Program-made: the position numbers and the translations under genes | The notes under the pieces: model-generated | Told to the model about the DNA's origin: nothing | What the model saw: the letters and a program-made list of their open reading frames with translations, nothing else | Databases searched by the model: none | DNA from: DATARH01 sp963773625 | GTDB taxonomy: Bacteria; Pseudomonadota; Alphaproteobacteria; ATCC43930; CGMCC-115725 | Reading direction: 5' to 3' | Assembly (NCBI GenBank): GCA_963773625.1 | Contig: CAVZCJ010000004.1 | Span: forward strand, 78,204-142,203 | Length of the DNA: 64,000 nucleotides | Shown: positions 8,390-18,449 of the stretch, one piece after another | How the letters are laid out: each line of letters starts with the position of its first letter | Position numbering within the stretch: the first letter of the stretch is position 1

Positions 8390-9980
8390 TCAGAAAATGT
8401 ACATAAACAGCGCGAAGAGGCTTCCCGAGAGGATGATCGCCGCCGGCAGCGTCATCACCCAGGCGAGCGCCAGGTTCTTCACCGTCCCCCACTGCAGACC
8501 CGACCCGTTGGCCGCCATCGTCCCGGCGACGCCCGAAGTCAGGATGTGCGTGGTGCTGACCGGTAGCCCGTACATGTCGGCGGCCGCGATCGTCCCCATC
8601 GCCACCAGCTCGGCCGAGGCGCCCTGCGCATAGGTGAGGTGCTCCTTGCCGATCTTCTCGCCGACGGTGACGACGATGCGTTTCCATCCGATCATCGTGC
8701 CGATGCCGAGCGCGATCGCCACCGCGACCTTGACCCAGCCGGGAATGAACTTGGTCGAGTTGTCGAGCGACTTCTTATAGGCGTTGAGCTTGGTCATGTC
8801 GTCGGCCGTCAGGTCGGCTGCCTTGTCCTTGACCAGGAGACGCAGCGCCTCCGACGTCAGGTACATGTCGTTACGGGTGTTACCGACCATGTCGTTGGGG
8901 ATCTTCGCCAGCGTGCCGTACTGCTTGACCTGGTTCGAGATGTCGGTGATCAGCGCCGCGAGCGACGGGTAAGTGCCCTCATTGATCTGGTGCTGCGCGA
9001 CGTAGAGCGTCACCGCCGGGCGGGGATTGCCCATCACGCTGTAGCCCGCCGCCTTCGCGTTCACGACTCCGGCCGCCGCGGTCGAGCTCTGCTCGAACAC
9101 CGCGACCTGGCTGTCCGGCAGCGCCTTGTTGAGTGCATAGGTCGTTGGCACCGTGCCGATCAGGATCAGCATGATGAGGCCCATGCCCTTCTGCCCGTCA
9201 TTCGAGCCATGGGCGAAGCTGACGCCGGTGCAGGTGAGGATCAACAGCCCGCGGATCCACCACGGGGGCGGCGCCGCGCCCTCGGGCGCCTTGTAAAGCG
9301 CCGGAATCTTGATCAGTAGCTTGGCGAGCATCAGCAGGATGAACGCCAGAATGAAGCCGCAGGCCGGCGAGAACAGCAGCGATTTGATGACCCCGACCGC
9401 CTGCATCCAGTCGACGCCGCTTGTGCCCTCGCCCGAGCGAGCCATCAGCTGGTTGGTGATGCCGACACCGATGATCGAGCCGATCAGCGCGTGCGAGGAT
9501 GAATTGGGGATGCCGAAATACCAGGTGCCCATGTTCCAGATGATCGCCGCGATCAGCAGCGCGAAGACCATCGCGAACCCGGCGCCGCTGCCGACCTGCA
9601 GGATCAACTCGACCGGCAGCAGCGAGATGATCCCGAACGCGACCGCGCCGGTCGACATCAGCACGCCGAGGAAATTAAACGCGCCCGACCACACCACCGC
9701 GATGTTGGGCTTCAGCGAGTGGGTGTAGATGACCGTCGCCACGGCATTCGAGGTGTCGTGGAAGCCGTTGCACATCTCGAAGCCGAGCGCGATCAGCAGC
9801 GCTATGCCGAGAAGGATATATACCCCTGCCGAGCCGAGCGGCGCGGTCTCGAGGTCGTGGAACAGCTGGATGCCCGCATAGAGCACGCCGGCGCACAACA
9901 GGAGGACGATGACGAGGGTGAACCAGTTGCCGCTACCTCGCGATTGGAAATGCGAGTCTGTAGAGCGAGGCGGTCGACAT
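8390..9980 (-). CDS. PiT-family inorganic phosphate transporter
   Basis: The integral membrane protein carries the duplicated PiT signatures: GFEMCNGFHDTSNAVATVI near the N terminus with GIPNSSSHALIGSIIG, and FAHGSNDGQKGMG with YGLPVSTTHILTSGVAGTM in the second half. A hydrophilic insertion of roughly 130 residues lies between the repeats (about 8720-9110), as in longer members. The likely start is ATG 9980 (GGAG upstream, first residues MSTAS), but the body of the protein is in another frame, so one indel near 9965 is inferred. PiT proteins take up metal-phosphate with protons. The CBS-BON gene follows directly. Confidence 0.9.
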
Positions 9981-10159
9981 CTTGGAGGCTCCGTGGAGGT
10001 TCGGGCGGGAGGCAACCTACAATTCCGGCAATGATCGATTTGTGATCGCCGAGTGAAGCATTTGTGATAGCGCGGCCAACTCCCTCTGCCGCCGCGCTTT
10101 GCTTCGATTTCACACGGCGATAGGGTGGCGGCAATGCCTGCCGGGGCCGGTGGAATGGG

Positions 10160-11399
10160 ATGAGTGTGCCGAAAAAATCCTTCGAACCCGATGCCGCCGC
10201 GCCGCTCGACGGCATCCGGGTGATCGACATGTCGCGGCTGGTCGCCGGCAACGCGGTATCGTCGCAGCTCGCCGATTTCGGCGCCGAGGTCATCAAGATC
10301 GAGGACCCGGGCAAGGGCGACCCGCTGCGCGCCTGGCAGACGGGCGGGGTCAGCGTCCACTGGAAGCTCTACGCCCGCAACAAGAAGAGCGTGGCGCTGA
10401 GCCTGCGCCCGCCGCGCGGCCGCGAAATCTTGACCGACCTGATCGCGACCGCCGAAGTGCTGATCGAGAATTTCCGCCCCGGCACGCTGGAAAAGATGGG
10501 GCTGGGCCCGGCCGAGCTGCATAAGCGCAACCCGCGGCTGGTGATCGTGCGCGTCTCCGGCTGGGGGCAGGACGGGCCGTACAAGGACCGGCCCGGCTTC
10601 GGCACCTTGGTCGAGAGCATGTCGGGCTATGCCTCGCGCACCGGCTTTGCCGACCGCGAGCCGGTGCTGCCGCCGACCGCGCTCGCCGACATGGTCGCCG
10701 GGCTTTACGGCGCCTTCGCGGTGATGGTGGCGCTGCGCCGGGTCGAGGTCGAGGGCGGCGCCGGCCAGGTCATCGACCTGCCGCTGCTCGACCCGCTGTT
10801 CTCGTTCATCGCCACCGAGGCGCCGATCTACAACCTCACCAAGGCGATCCGGCCGCGCACCGGCAGCCGCTCGGAGACCACCGTCGCCGCGCAACGTCTT
10901 CAAGACCAAGGACGGGCGCTATATCGGCATCTCGGCGTCGATCCAGGCGATGGCCGAGCGGCTGTTCCGCGCCATCGGCCGCGAGGACATGATCGCCGAC
11001 CCGCGCTTTCGCACCAACACCGACCGGGTCAAGAACGCGGAGGAATGCGAGGCGCCGATCGTCGCCTTTATCGCCGCGCGCACGCTGGAGGAGAACATGG
11101 CGGTGTTCGAGGCGGCCGAGGTCACCGCCTCGCCGGTCTACGACATCGACCAGTTCCTCGCCGACCCGCATGTCCAGGCGCGCGGCATCGTCGTCGACGT
11201 GCCCGATGCGCAGGCCGGCAGCCTCACGATGCACAACATCATCCCGCGCCTCTCGGACACGCCGGGAAGGCTGCGCCGCCCGGCGCCCGAGATCGGCGAG
11301 CACACCGCCGAGATCCTGGGCCAGCTCGGCATCGACCAAACGGAACTCGAGGCCCTCGCCCGCGAGGGGATCGTCGGTTTGCGAGGAGTTACAAAATGA
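10160..11399 (+). CDS. Class III CoA transferase (CaiB/BaiF family, frameshifted)
   Basis: Family III enzymes move CoA between carboxylic acids through an aspartyl-CoA intermediate. The N-terminal half has PLDGIRVIDMSRLVAG, ADFGAEVIKIEDP and the catalytic Asp (about residue 177) in ALADMVAGLYGA. The frame changes near 10885 and continues with FKTKDGRYIGISAS to the C terminus, so one indel is likely; combined length (about 412 aa) is normal. The TGA at 11397-11399 overlaps the ATG of the CitE-like gene (ATGA), indicating coupling. The acyl substrate is unknown, but pairing with a CitE-like lyase suggests malyl- or citramalyl-CoA-type chemistry. Confidence 0.85.
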
Positions 11400-12315
11400 A
11401 GCCCAACCTGCCCGTCTGGCGCTCGATGCTGTTCGTGCCGGTGACCGCAGCGGCGCTTTGTCGAGGGCGCGGCCAAGCGCGGCGCCGACGCGATCATCCT
11501 CGACCTGGAAGACGCGGTGGCGGCCTCCGAGAAGGACCGCGCCCGCACCCTGGTGCCGGAGGCGGCGGCGCTGGTCTCGCGCGGCGGCGCCGATGTCGTC
11601 GTCCGCATCAACCGGCCCATGCGCATGACCGTGCGCGACCTCGAAGCGGTGATCAGCCCAGCGGTGACACGCGATCGCCTTGCCCAAGGCCGAAAGCGCC
11701 CGAGCACGTCGAGCTTGTCGCCGAGATAATCGACGAGATCGAAGCCGAGCGCGGCATGGCGATCGGCACCACCAAGATGCTGGCGATGGTGGAAACCTGC
11801 TCGGCGTTCTTCCGCATCGCCGAGATCGCCAAGGCGTCGCCGCGCCTCGTCGCGCTCAATCTCGGCGCCGAGGATTTCGCGCTGTCGGCCGGGATGCTGC
11901 CGACCGCCGAGGGCCTCTTCATGCCCAAGCAGACCGCGATCTTCGCCGCCCGCGCCGCCGGCATCATGCCGATGGGGTTTATCGGCACGGTCGCCGATTT
12001 CAGCGATCTCGACGCGTTCCGCGAGACCGTGCGCCGCTCGCGCCGGCTCGGTTTTTTCGGCGCCTCGGTGATCCATCCGAGCCAGGTCGCGATCCTCAAC
12101 GAGGAATTCCGCCCGAGCCCGGAGGAGGTCGATCACGGCCGCCGCGTCGTCGCCGCCTACGACAAGGCGCTGGCCGAAGGGCGTCGGCGCGGTCACCGTC
12201 GACGGCAAGATGATCGACGTGCCGGTCGTCGAACGCGCCCGCCTATTGGTCGAGCGCGAGGAGGCCATCGCCGCCCGCGAGGCGCGGATGCGCGCAGATG
12301 GCGGAGCGGCTTTAG
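11396..12315 (+). CDS. HpcH/HpaI aldolase family, CitE-like CoA-ester lyase (frameshifted)
   Basis: The reconstructed product starts MKPNLPVWRSMLFVP, continues with GADAIILDLEDAVAASEK, then VVVRINRP, then MLAMVETCSAFFRIAEIA, ALNLGAEDFALSAG and FGASVIHPSQVAILNEEF. These are the substrate- and Mg-binding elements of CitE/malyl-CoA lyase-type enzymes, which cleave or form C-C bonds of 3-hydroxyacyl-CoA esters. Frame changes are seen near 11455, 11670, 12180 and 12295; the TAG at 12313-12315 is the probable end. The gene is sandwiched between a CoA transferase (overlapping) and a hydantoinase B gene ten bases downstream. Confidence 0.82.
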
Positions 12316-12325
12316 GTCTGGCGGC

Positions 12326-14021
12326 ATGGCCGAACTCGACCCCATCACCGTCGACATCACCCGCTACAAGCTCGACGGCATCGCCAATGAGATGCAGTCG
12401 ACGCTGCTGCGCAGCTCGTTCTCGCCGATCGTCAAGGAAGGGCTCGACGCGTCGGCAAGCCTCTTCGCGCTCGACGGCACGACGCTCGCGCAAAGCTGCT
12501 CGATCCCGATCCACCTCGCGACCTTGATCCCGGCGGTCGCCGCGATCATCAAAGCCTTCCCCGTCGCCCAGATGCAGGACGGCGACAGCTATATCCTCAA
12601 CGATCCGTATTGCGGCGGCACGCATCTGCCCGACATCGCGGTGGTGCAGCCGGTGATGCATCGCGGTCATCCGGTCGCGCTCGGCCGCGGCGATGACGCA
12701 TCACCAGGATGTCGGGGGCATGTCCGCCGGCTCGGTGCCGACCAACGCCACCGAGATCTACCAGGAGGGGCTGCGCATCCCGCCGCTCAAGCTGCGCGAG
12801 GCCGGAGTCTACAACGACACGCTGGTCGCGCTCATCCGCCAGAACGTGCGTATCCCCGATACGGTGATGGGCGACCTCAACGCGCAGATCGCCGCCTGCA
12901 CCATCGGCGCGCGGCGCTTCGCCGAATTGGCCGAGCGCTTCGGCGACAACCAGCTGGCCGCGATCTGCGCCGAACTGCTCGCCCGCTCGGAGACGTTGAC
13001 CCGCGCCGCGCTCGCGCGCATCCCGCCCGGCACCTACCGCTATGTCGATTGGCTCGACAATGACGGCATCGAATTGGACAGACCGATCCGCATCGAGGTC
13101 GCCGCCACGGTCGGCAACGGCGCCATCGAGTTCGACTTCGCCGGCACCAGCCCACAGGTCAAGGGGCCGCTCAACTGCGTGCCCTCCGGCTCGCTGGCGG
13201 CGGCGTGCTGGGCGGTGCGCGCGCTGACCGACCCCGAAATCCCGACCAACGGCGGCTGCTTCCGCCCGATTACCCTGAAGCTGCCGCACGGGCACCATCG
13301 TCAATCCGCAGGCGCCGGCGCCGGTCAACGCGCGCACCTCGACGATCAAGCGCATCGCCGGCTGCATGGTCGGCGCGCTGGCGCCGGTGCTGCCTGGCAG
13401 GGTGCCGGCCGCCTCGGCGGGCGAGCTGCATGTGCTCGCCTTCGGCGGCAAGGGGCGCGACGGCGCCAGTTACGTCGTCGGCGAACTGATCGCCGGCGGC
13501 AGCGGCGCCGGCCCCGGCTGCCGATGGAGTCGACGTGATCGAGACCGACGCGACCAACTGCATGAACCTGCCCGCCGAGGCGCTGGAGATGGAGGCGCCG
13601 ATCCGCCTCAATCGCGTCGCGTTGCGCCGGGACTCGGGCGGCGCCGGCGAATGGCGCGGCGGGCTCGGCGTCGTCCGCGAATACGAAGTGCTTGAGGGTG
13701 ACGTGTCGTTCTCGCATCGCGGCGAAAGGCACTTCAGCGCTGCGTCCGGTCTGGCTGGCGGCCAGGACGGCGCGATGGCGCGCTCGCTGATCCTCCGCGC
13801 CGACGGCCGCGAAGAGATGATCCGGTCGAAGATCGCGGCCGTGCTGCATGCCGGGCGACCGGGTGGTTGTCGAGACCGCCGGCGGCGGCGGTTATGGCGA
13901 CCCGGCGCGGCGCTCGGCCGACCGTGTCGCGGCCGACATCGCCGACGGTAAGATCAGCGCGCCGCCAGGTCGCGGCAGGCGGGGGTCGCGAGTGGCAGGT
14001 CGGGTATCTGTGCGCGGATGA
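12326..14021 (+). CDS. Hydantoinase B/oxoprolinase family protein (frameshifted)
   Basis: The product starts MAELDPITVDITRYKLDGI and has the HyuB landmarks: ANEMQSTLLRSSFSPIVKEGLD, YILNDPYCGGTHLPDI, THHQDVGGMSAGSVPTNAT, GDLNAQIAACTIGARR and VVVETAGGGGYGDPARR at the end. HyuB normally works with HyuA in ATP-dependent ring opening of hydantoins or related carboxylations; no hyuA is present in the window. Frame changes near 12690, 13290, 13520 and 13853 indicate four indels. The end is uncertain: the last frame stops at 14021, overlapping the convergent mtgA gene by 68 bases, which is unusually long and may reflect another indel. Confidence 0.8.
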
Positions 14022-14643
14022 AGGCGGCGCGTTCGCGAACGTAGCCGCCGGGCCGGCCCGCCGACCACTTGAGCGGGTCGGGCAGCACCGCGGCGAGCCG
14101 CGACGCCTCGTCGAGGGTGAGCGCGCTGGCGGGCTTGTGGAAATAGAAGCGCGACGCGGCTTCGGCGCCGTAAATGCCGGGCCCCCATTCGACGACGTTG
14201 AGATAGGTCTCGATGATCCGCTCCTTGCCCCAGGCAAGCTCGATCAGCCCGGTGAAATAGGCTTCTAGCCCCTTGCGCACCCAGTCTCTGCCGGGCCACA
14301 GAAAGACGTTTTTCGCGGTCTGCATCGAGATCGTGCTGGCGCCGTGCAGCTTGCCCGTTCCGCGCCGGTAGCGCCGCCAGGCCTCGCGGATGGCATCCCA
14401 ATCGAACCCGTGGTGCTCGCAGAACCTGGCGTCCTCACCGGCCATCACCGCATGCACGAGATGCGGCGAGATGCGGCCGAGCGTCCGCCATTCTTTGGTC
14501 ATGCCGTACCCTTCGGCGGCCCGGATCAGCATCAGCGGGGTCGCCGGCGGCGGCAGCACGCGGTAGAGCACGACGAGGAACACCGAGCCGATCAGGAAGA
14601 CGCCGATAAGCCAGGCCAGAATTCGGCCGATCCGCCGGAGCAT
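13954..14643 (-). CDS. mtgA: Monofunctional biosynthetic peptidoglycan transglycosylase
   Basis: MtgA polymerises glycan strands from lipid II at the outer face of the inner membrane. The 229-residue product has an N-terminal membrane anchor (residues 7-30, ILAWLIGVFLIGSVFLVVLY), the glycosyltransferase-51 catalytic motif AGEDARFCEHHGFDWDAI, then GASTISMQTAKNVFLW and ETYLNVVEWGPGIYGAEAAS. The start ATG 14643 gives the normal family length. The gene is intact. The upstream open frame merges with the frameshifted NUDIX gene eight bases away. Confidence 0.92.
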   Translation of the reverse strand: MLRRIGRILAWLIGVFLIGSVFLVVLYRVLPPPATPLMLIRAAEGYGMTKEWRTLGRISPHLVHAVMAGEDARFCEHHGFDWDAIREAWRRYRRGTGKLHGASTISMQTAKNVFLWPGRDWVRKGLEAYFTGLIELAWGKERIIETYLNVVEWGPGIYGAEAASRFYFHKPASALTLDEASRLAAVLPDPLKWSAGRPGGYVRERAAFIRAQIPDLPLATPACRDLAAR

Positions 14644-14650
14644 CGCCGCG

Positions 14651-15042
14651 CTAGCGGTCGATGCCGGCGGCGACCGCGTGGATCGAGCGGCGATAGCCAT
14701 CGGGCAGATTAAGACCGTCGAGCGCGTCGAGCGCGAACCAGCCGAAGCCACGGTGCTCGGCGCTGATGCCGCAACGGGCTGTGTGCGGCGCGCTGGACCG
14801 CATAGGTCACGATCATCACGTGCTGGCCCGGCAGCACCTCGATAATTCCAGCAGTCGACGATCGCTTCGACGGCGATCTCGGCGCCAAGTTCCTCGGCGA
14901 ACTCGCGGACGAGACACGCGGCCGGTTCCTCGCCTGGCTCCGGCCGTCCGCCCGGCAGTTCCCATTCGCCGCGCTCGTTTTCCAAGAGCGCGACGTTGCC
15001 GTCTTCGATCAGCACGCCCTTGATCGAAATTGCCGAGGTCAT
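14651..15042 (-). CDS. NUDIX hydrolase (frameshifted)
   Basis: NUDIX proteins hydrolyse nucleoside diphosphates linked to another moiety. The Nudix box reads GGRPEPGEEPAACLVREFAEELGAEI (box residues G-x5-E-x7-REFAEELG, residues about 31-53). After this the sense continues in a second frame (VLPGQHVMIVTYAV) and a third (AEHRGFGWFALDALDGLNLP), so indels near 14845 and 14780 are inferred; the natural TAG is at 14651-14653. Reconstructed length is about 130 residues, normal for the family. Substrate unknown. It sits just upstream of mtgA on the same strand. Confidence 0.75.
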
Positions 15043-15128
15043 CGCGCATGACCATATCCGAAAGATCGCGCATGCGCTTGGCGCGAGGCTGTGGCTAGAT
15101 AGAGAGACCAGCGGCGCGAGAGTCCCCC

Positions 15129-16417
15129 ATGCCGAATGCCGAACCGCATCGCCTGTCCGCCACCGAGATCGTCGGCCGCATCGAGGCGGGCAGCCTCACC
15201 GCCGAGGCCGTTGTCCAAAGCTGCCTCGAGCGAATCCGCGACCGCGAGCCGGTGGTGCGCGCCTGGGTCCACGTCGCCGCCGACGAGGCGCTCGCCGCGG
15301 CGCGCCGGGCCGACCGCAGCTCGCTGATGAAGGGCGTACCGTTCGGGATCAAGGACATCTTCGATACCGCCGACATGCCGACCGGCTACGGCTCGCCGAT
15401 CTATACCGGCTGCCGGCCCAGCTTCACCGCCAGTGCCGCCACCTTGCCGCGCGCTGCGGGCGGCGTGCTGCTCGGCAAGACCGTCACCACCGAATTCGCC
15501 AACCGCCATCCCGGCCCGACCGGCAACCCGCACAATCTCGGTTTCTCGCCCGGCGGATCGTCGAGCGGCTCGGCCGCGGCGGTCGCCGATTTCATGGTGC
15601 CGCTGGCGATCGGCACGCAGACCGGCGGCTCGGTGATCCGTCCCGCGGCCTATTGCGGCGTCGTCGGCTTCAAGCCGAGCTTCAATATGTTCGCGCCGGC
15701 GGGCATGCACCCCAATACCGAGACGCTCGACACGATCGGGATCATGGCGCGCTCGGTCGACGACATCGCGCTGTTCCGCGCTGCGATGATGGCGATCCCC
15801 TACGAGCAACCGGCGATGCCGGACCGGCCGCCGCGCCTGGCGCTGTGCCGCACGCCGCATTGGGACAAGGCGCAGCCGGAAGGCAAATCGGTGCTGGAAG
15901 AAGCCGCCGACCGCTTGCGCGCCGCCGGCGCCGAGGTGGTCGAGGCAGAGCTGCCAAATTCCTGCGCGCATGTGTCGGACATCCAAAGCCGCCACAGTTA
16001 TTTCGAGGCCCCGCGCAACCACGCGCCGGAGCGCTATCGGCACGAGAGCCAACTGAGCTTGGCTCTGCGCGAGGGCCGTATCGCCGGCGGCAAGAGGCTC
16101 ACGCTGGAAGAATTCCGCGGCGCCTGGCGCGAAGCCGACACCATGCGCGCGGCGGCCAGCAATTGGGCTGGCGGGTTCGATGCGATCCTGACTTTGCCCG
16201 CGCCGGGCCAGGCGCCCCGCACGCTTGGCCTCGACCGGCGACGCGATCTTCAACGGGTTGTGGACCTTGCTTCACATGCCATGCCTGACATTGCCGGCGG
16301 GCGAGGGGCCGGACGGGCTCCCGGTCGGAATCCAGCTGGTCGGCAAGCGCCACGCCGACGCGCGGCTGCTCGATATCGGCCTCTGGGTCGAAAGCAAGCT
16401 GGGGGCGCGGTCGATGA
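15129..16417 (+). CDS. Amidase signature family enzyme, copy 1 (frameshifted)
   Basis: The protein has the Ser-cisSer-Lys triad of the amidase signature family: Lys in FGIKDIFDTADMPT, cis-Ser in GGSSSGSAAAVADF and the nucleophile in IGTQTGGSVIRPAAY. Reading shifts near 16220 and again in the G5 run near 16400; the natural TGA at 16415-16417 overlaps the next amidase start as ATGA. Length about 430 residues is normal. Substrate is unknown; amidase plus hydantoinase-like and CoA-ester genes nearby hint at breakdown of an N-acyl or cyclic amide, which is inference. Confidence 0.85.
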
Positions 16418-17692
16418 GCGACAGCAACCGTCTCTCCGCCGCCGAGGCGGTCTCCCGACTATCGTCCGGTTCGATCACCGCCGAGCAATTGACCCGCGAC
16501 TGCCTCGACCGCATCGAGGCGCGCTCTGCCGTGAAGGCCTGGGAGTATCTCGACCGCGACTACGCGCTGGCCCAAGCGCGCGCCGCCGACCGCGCCGGGC
16601 GGCCGGGGCTGCTGGCAGGGCTGCCGGTCGGCGTCAAGGATGTCATCGACACCGCCGACATGCCGACCCAGCACGGCTCGCCGATCTATGCCGGCAACCG
16701 CCCCTTCGCCGACGCCGCCTGCGTCGCGCTGACGCGCATGGCCGGCGGCACGATCCTCGGCAAGACGGTGACCACCGAGTTCGCCAACCGCTTCCCCGGC
16801 GCGACGGTGCATCCGCACAACGCCGCGCATACGCCGGGCGGCTCGTCGAGCGGCTCGGCCGCCGGGGTCGCCGATTTCCAGGTGCCGCTCGGCTTCGGCA
16901 CCCAGACCGGCGGCTCGACGATCCGTCCCGCGGCGTTCTGCGGCGTCGTCGGCTACAAGCCAAGCTTTGGCGAGTTCAGCCGGGTCGGGATCAAGCTGCA
17001 GTGCCAGAACCTCGATACGCTCGGCCTCATCTGCCGCGGTCTCGACGATATCGCGCTGATGCGCGCGGTGCTGATCGAGATGCCGCACCGCAAGGTCGAC
17101 CGCGCCGGCAATGCGCCGCGCATCGGCCTCTGCCGCACCCCCGGCTGGGAACATGCCGACGCGGCGACCCAGGCGCTGATCGAGCGCACCGCCTCGCGCC
17201 TTGCCGCCGCCGGCGCGCGGGTCGGCGAGGTCGAGTTCGCGGCGCCGTTCCGCAACATCGCCGGCCATCACCGCCGCATCTTCAACTACGAGGCGGCGCA
17301 TAATTACGCCTACGAGCATCGGGAGCACCGCGCGCAAGTCAGTAAGGTGCTGCTCGACACCGTGCTCGATCCCGGGAGCGAGCCTGCCGCTCGCCGACTA
17401 CATCGAGGCGCTCGAAACCGCCGAAGCGTTCCGCGCCCATCTCGACGACATCTTCGCCGGGGTCGACGTGCTGCTGACCCCGAGCGCGGCGGGCGAGGCG
17501 CCCGAGGGCTTGGGATCGACCGGCAACCCGGCGTTCAACTCGATCTGGACCCTCGGCTGGGTGCCCTGCGTGACCTTGCCGGCCGGTACCGGACCCAAGG
17601 GCTTGCCGCTCGGCGTCCAACTCGTCGGCCAGCGCTTCGCCGACGAAAAACTGCTCGACGCGGCTGCCTGGGTAGAACGACACCTCAACTGA
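16414..17692 (+). CDS. Amidase signature family enzyme, copy 2 (frameshifted)
   Basis: A close paralogue of the preceding gene, roughly half identical by eye over the core. Triad residues lie in VGVKDVIDTADMPTQ (Lys), GGSSSGSAAGVADF (cis-Ser) and FGTQTGGSTIRPAAF (Ser nucleophile). The frame moves from 1 to 2 near 17375; the C terminus (TLPAGTGPKGLPLGVQLVG) is standard. Start ATG 16414 overlaps the stop of copy 1. The two genes look like a tandem duplication followed by divergence; two NIPSNAP genes, also duplicated, follow 12 bases later. Confidence 0.87.
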
Positions 17693-17703
17693 CGGAGGAA
17701 ACC

Positions 17704-18030
17704 ATGATCTACGAACTGCGCGTCTATCACTGCGTGCCGGGGCGCCTGCCCGATCTGATCAAGCGCTTCGACACGATCACCTTGAAGCTCTGGGACAAGC
17801 ATGCCATCCATCAGGCCGGGTTCTGGACGACGCTGGTCGGCCCCGGCAACAACGACCTCACCTATTTCCTCAAATGGGAGTCGCTCGCCGAACGCGAAGC
17901 CAAGATGGCCAAGTTCGGCGCCGATCCGGAATGGCTGAGCGCCCGCGCCAAGACCGAGAAGAACGGGCCGATCGTCGCCTCGATCAGCAACCAGTTCCTC
18001 GTGCCGACGTCGTTCTCGTCGGTGAAGTGA
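17704..18030 (+). CDS. NIPSNAP family protein, copy 1
   Basis: The 108-residue product begins MIYELRVYHCVPGRLPDL and contains the ferredoxin-like NIPSNAP fold elements (FWTTLVGPGNNDLTYFLKWES). Family members are small dimeric alpha-beta barrels often encoded beside catabolic enzymes; their biochemical role is unclear. A clear Shine-Dalgarno (GGAGG) precedes ATG 17704, 12 bases after the second amidase. Intact. Confidence 0.85.
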   Translation: MIYELRVYHCVPGRLPDLIKRFDTITLKLWDKHAIHQAGFWTTLVGPGNNDLTYFLKWESLAEREAKMAKFGADPEWLSARAKTEKNGPIVASISNQFLVPTSFSSVK

Positions 18031-18055
18031 GCCTTACCCCAACGGAGCCAACCCC

Positions 18056-18382
18056 ATGATCTACGAACTGCGCGTCTACCACACGATGCCCGGCAAGCTG
18101 CCGGCGCTCTTGAAGCGCTTCGATACCATCACCCTCAAAATCTGGGAGCGGCATGGCATCAAGCAGGCCGGCTTCTGGACAACGCTGGTCGGCGAGTCGA
18201 ATGCCGACCTCACCTACATGCTGAAATGGGAATCGCTCGCCGAGCGCGAGAAGAAATGGGATGCCTTCCAGGCCGATCCCGAATGGATCGCCAAACGCGC
18301 CGAGACGGAAAAAGACGGGCCGATCAACGCCCGGGTCGAGAATTCCTTCCTCGTGCCGACCAGTTTCTCGTCGGTGAAGTAG
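18056..18382 (+). CDS. NIPSNAP family protein, copy 2
   Basis: A tandem paralogue of the gene 25 bases upstream, equal in length (108 aa), with the same start (MIYELRVYH) and the same end (NxFLVPTSFSSVK). Differences concentrate in the middle third. Preservation of both copies with identical length suggests they may form a heterodimer or act on related intermediates of the amidase pathway. Intact. A strong hairpin follows. Confidence 0.85.
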   Translation: MIYELRVYHTMPGKLPALLKRFDTITLKIWERHGIKQAGFWTTLVGESNADLTYMLKWESLAEREKKWDAFQADPEWIAKRAETEKDGPINARVENSFLVPTSFSSVK

Positions 18383-18389
18383 TCAACCG

Positions 18390-18426
18390 CTGCCGGCCGG
18401 GAGGGTGTCTCCCTCCCGGCCGGCAG
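18390..18426 (+). terminator. Strong hairpin after the amidase-NIPSNAP operon
   Basis: A perfect 16-bp stem (18390-18405 with 18411-18426, core CCGGCCGGGAGGG) and a five-base loop TGTCT lie eight bases after the second NIPSNAP stop. No T-tract follows, so it may act as a Rho-independent-like stop or as a 3' end stabiliser. Confidence 0.55.
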
Positions 18427-18449
18427 GGGAGTATGTGTTGCACCTCGGG

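Noticed and set aside
8390..10909. Open frame of 839 codons upstream of and including the phosphate permease
   Set aside because: The first 320 codons lie antisense to the CoA transferase and have no membrane or domain features; only the permease part is real.
11138..12670. 510-codon minus-strand frame opposite the CitE-like and hydantoinase genes
   Set aside because: Arg/Asp-rich shadow composition, no motifs; the plus strand carries clear enzyme motifs in the same region.
10160..18382. Reading the broken genes here as a decaying pseudogene island
   Set aside because: The same density of frameshifts occurs in essential genes at 54-64 kb, so sequence error explains it better.
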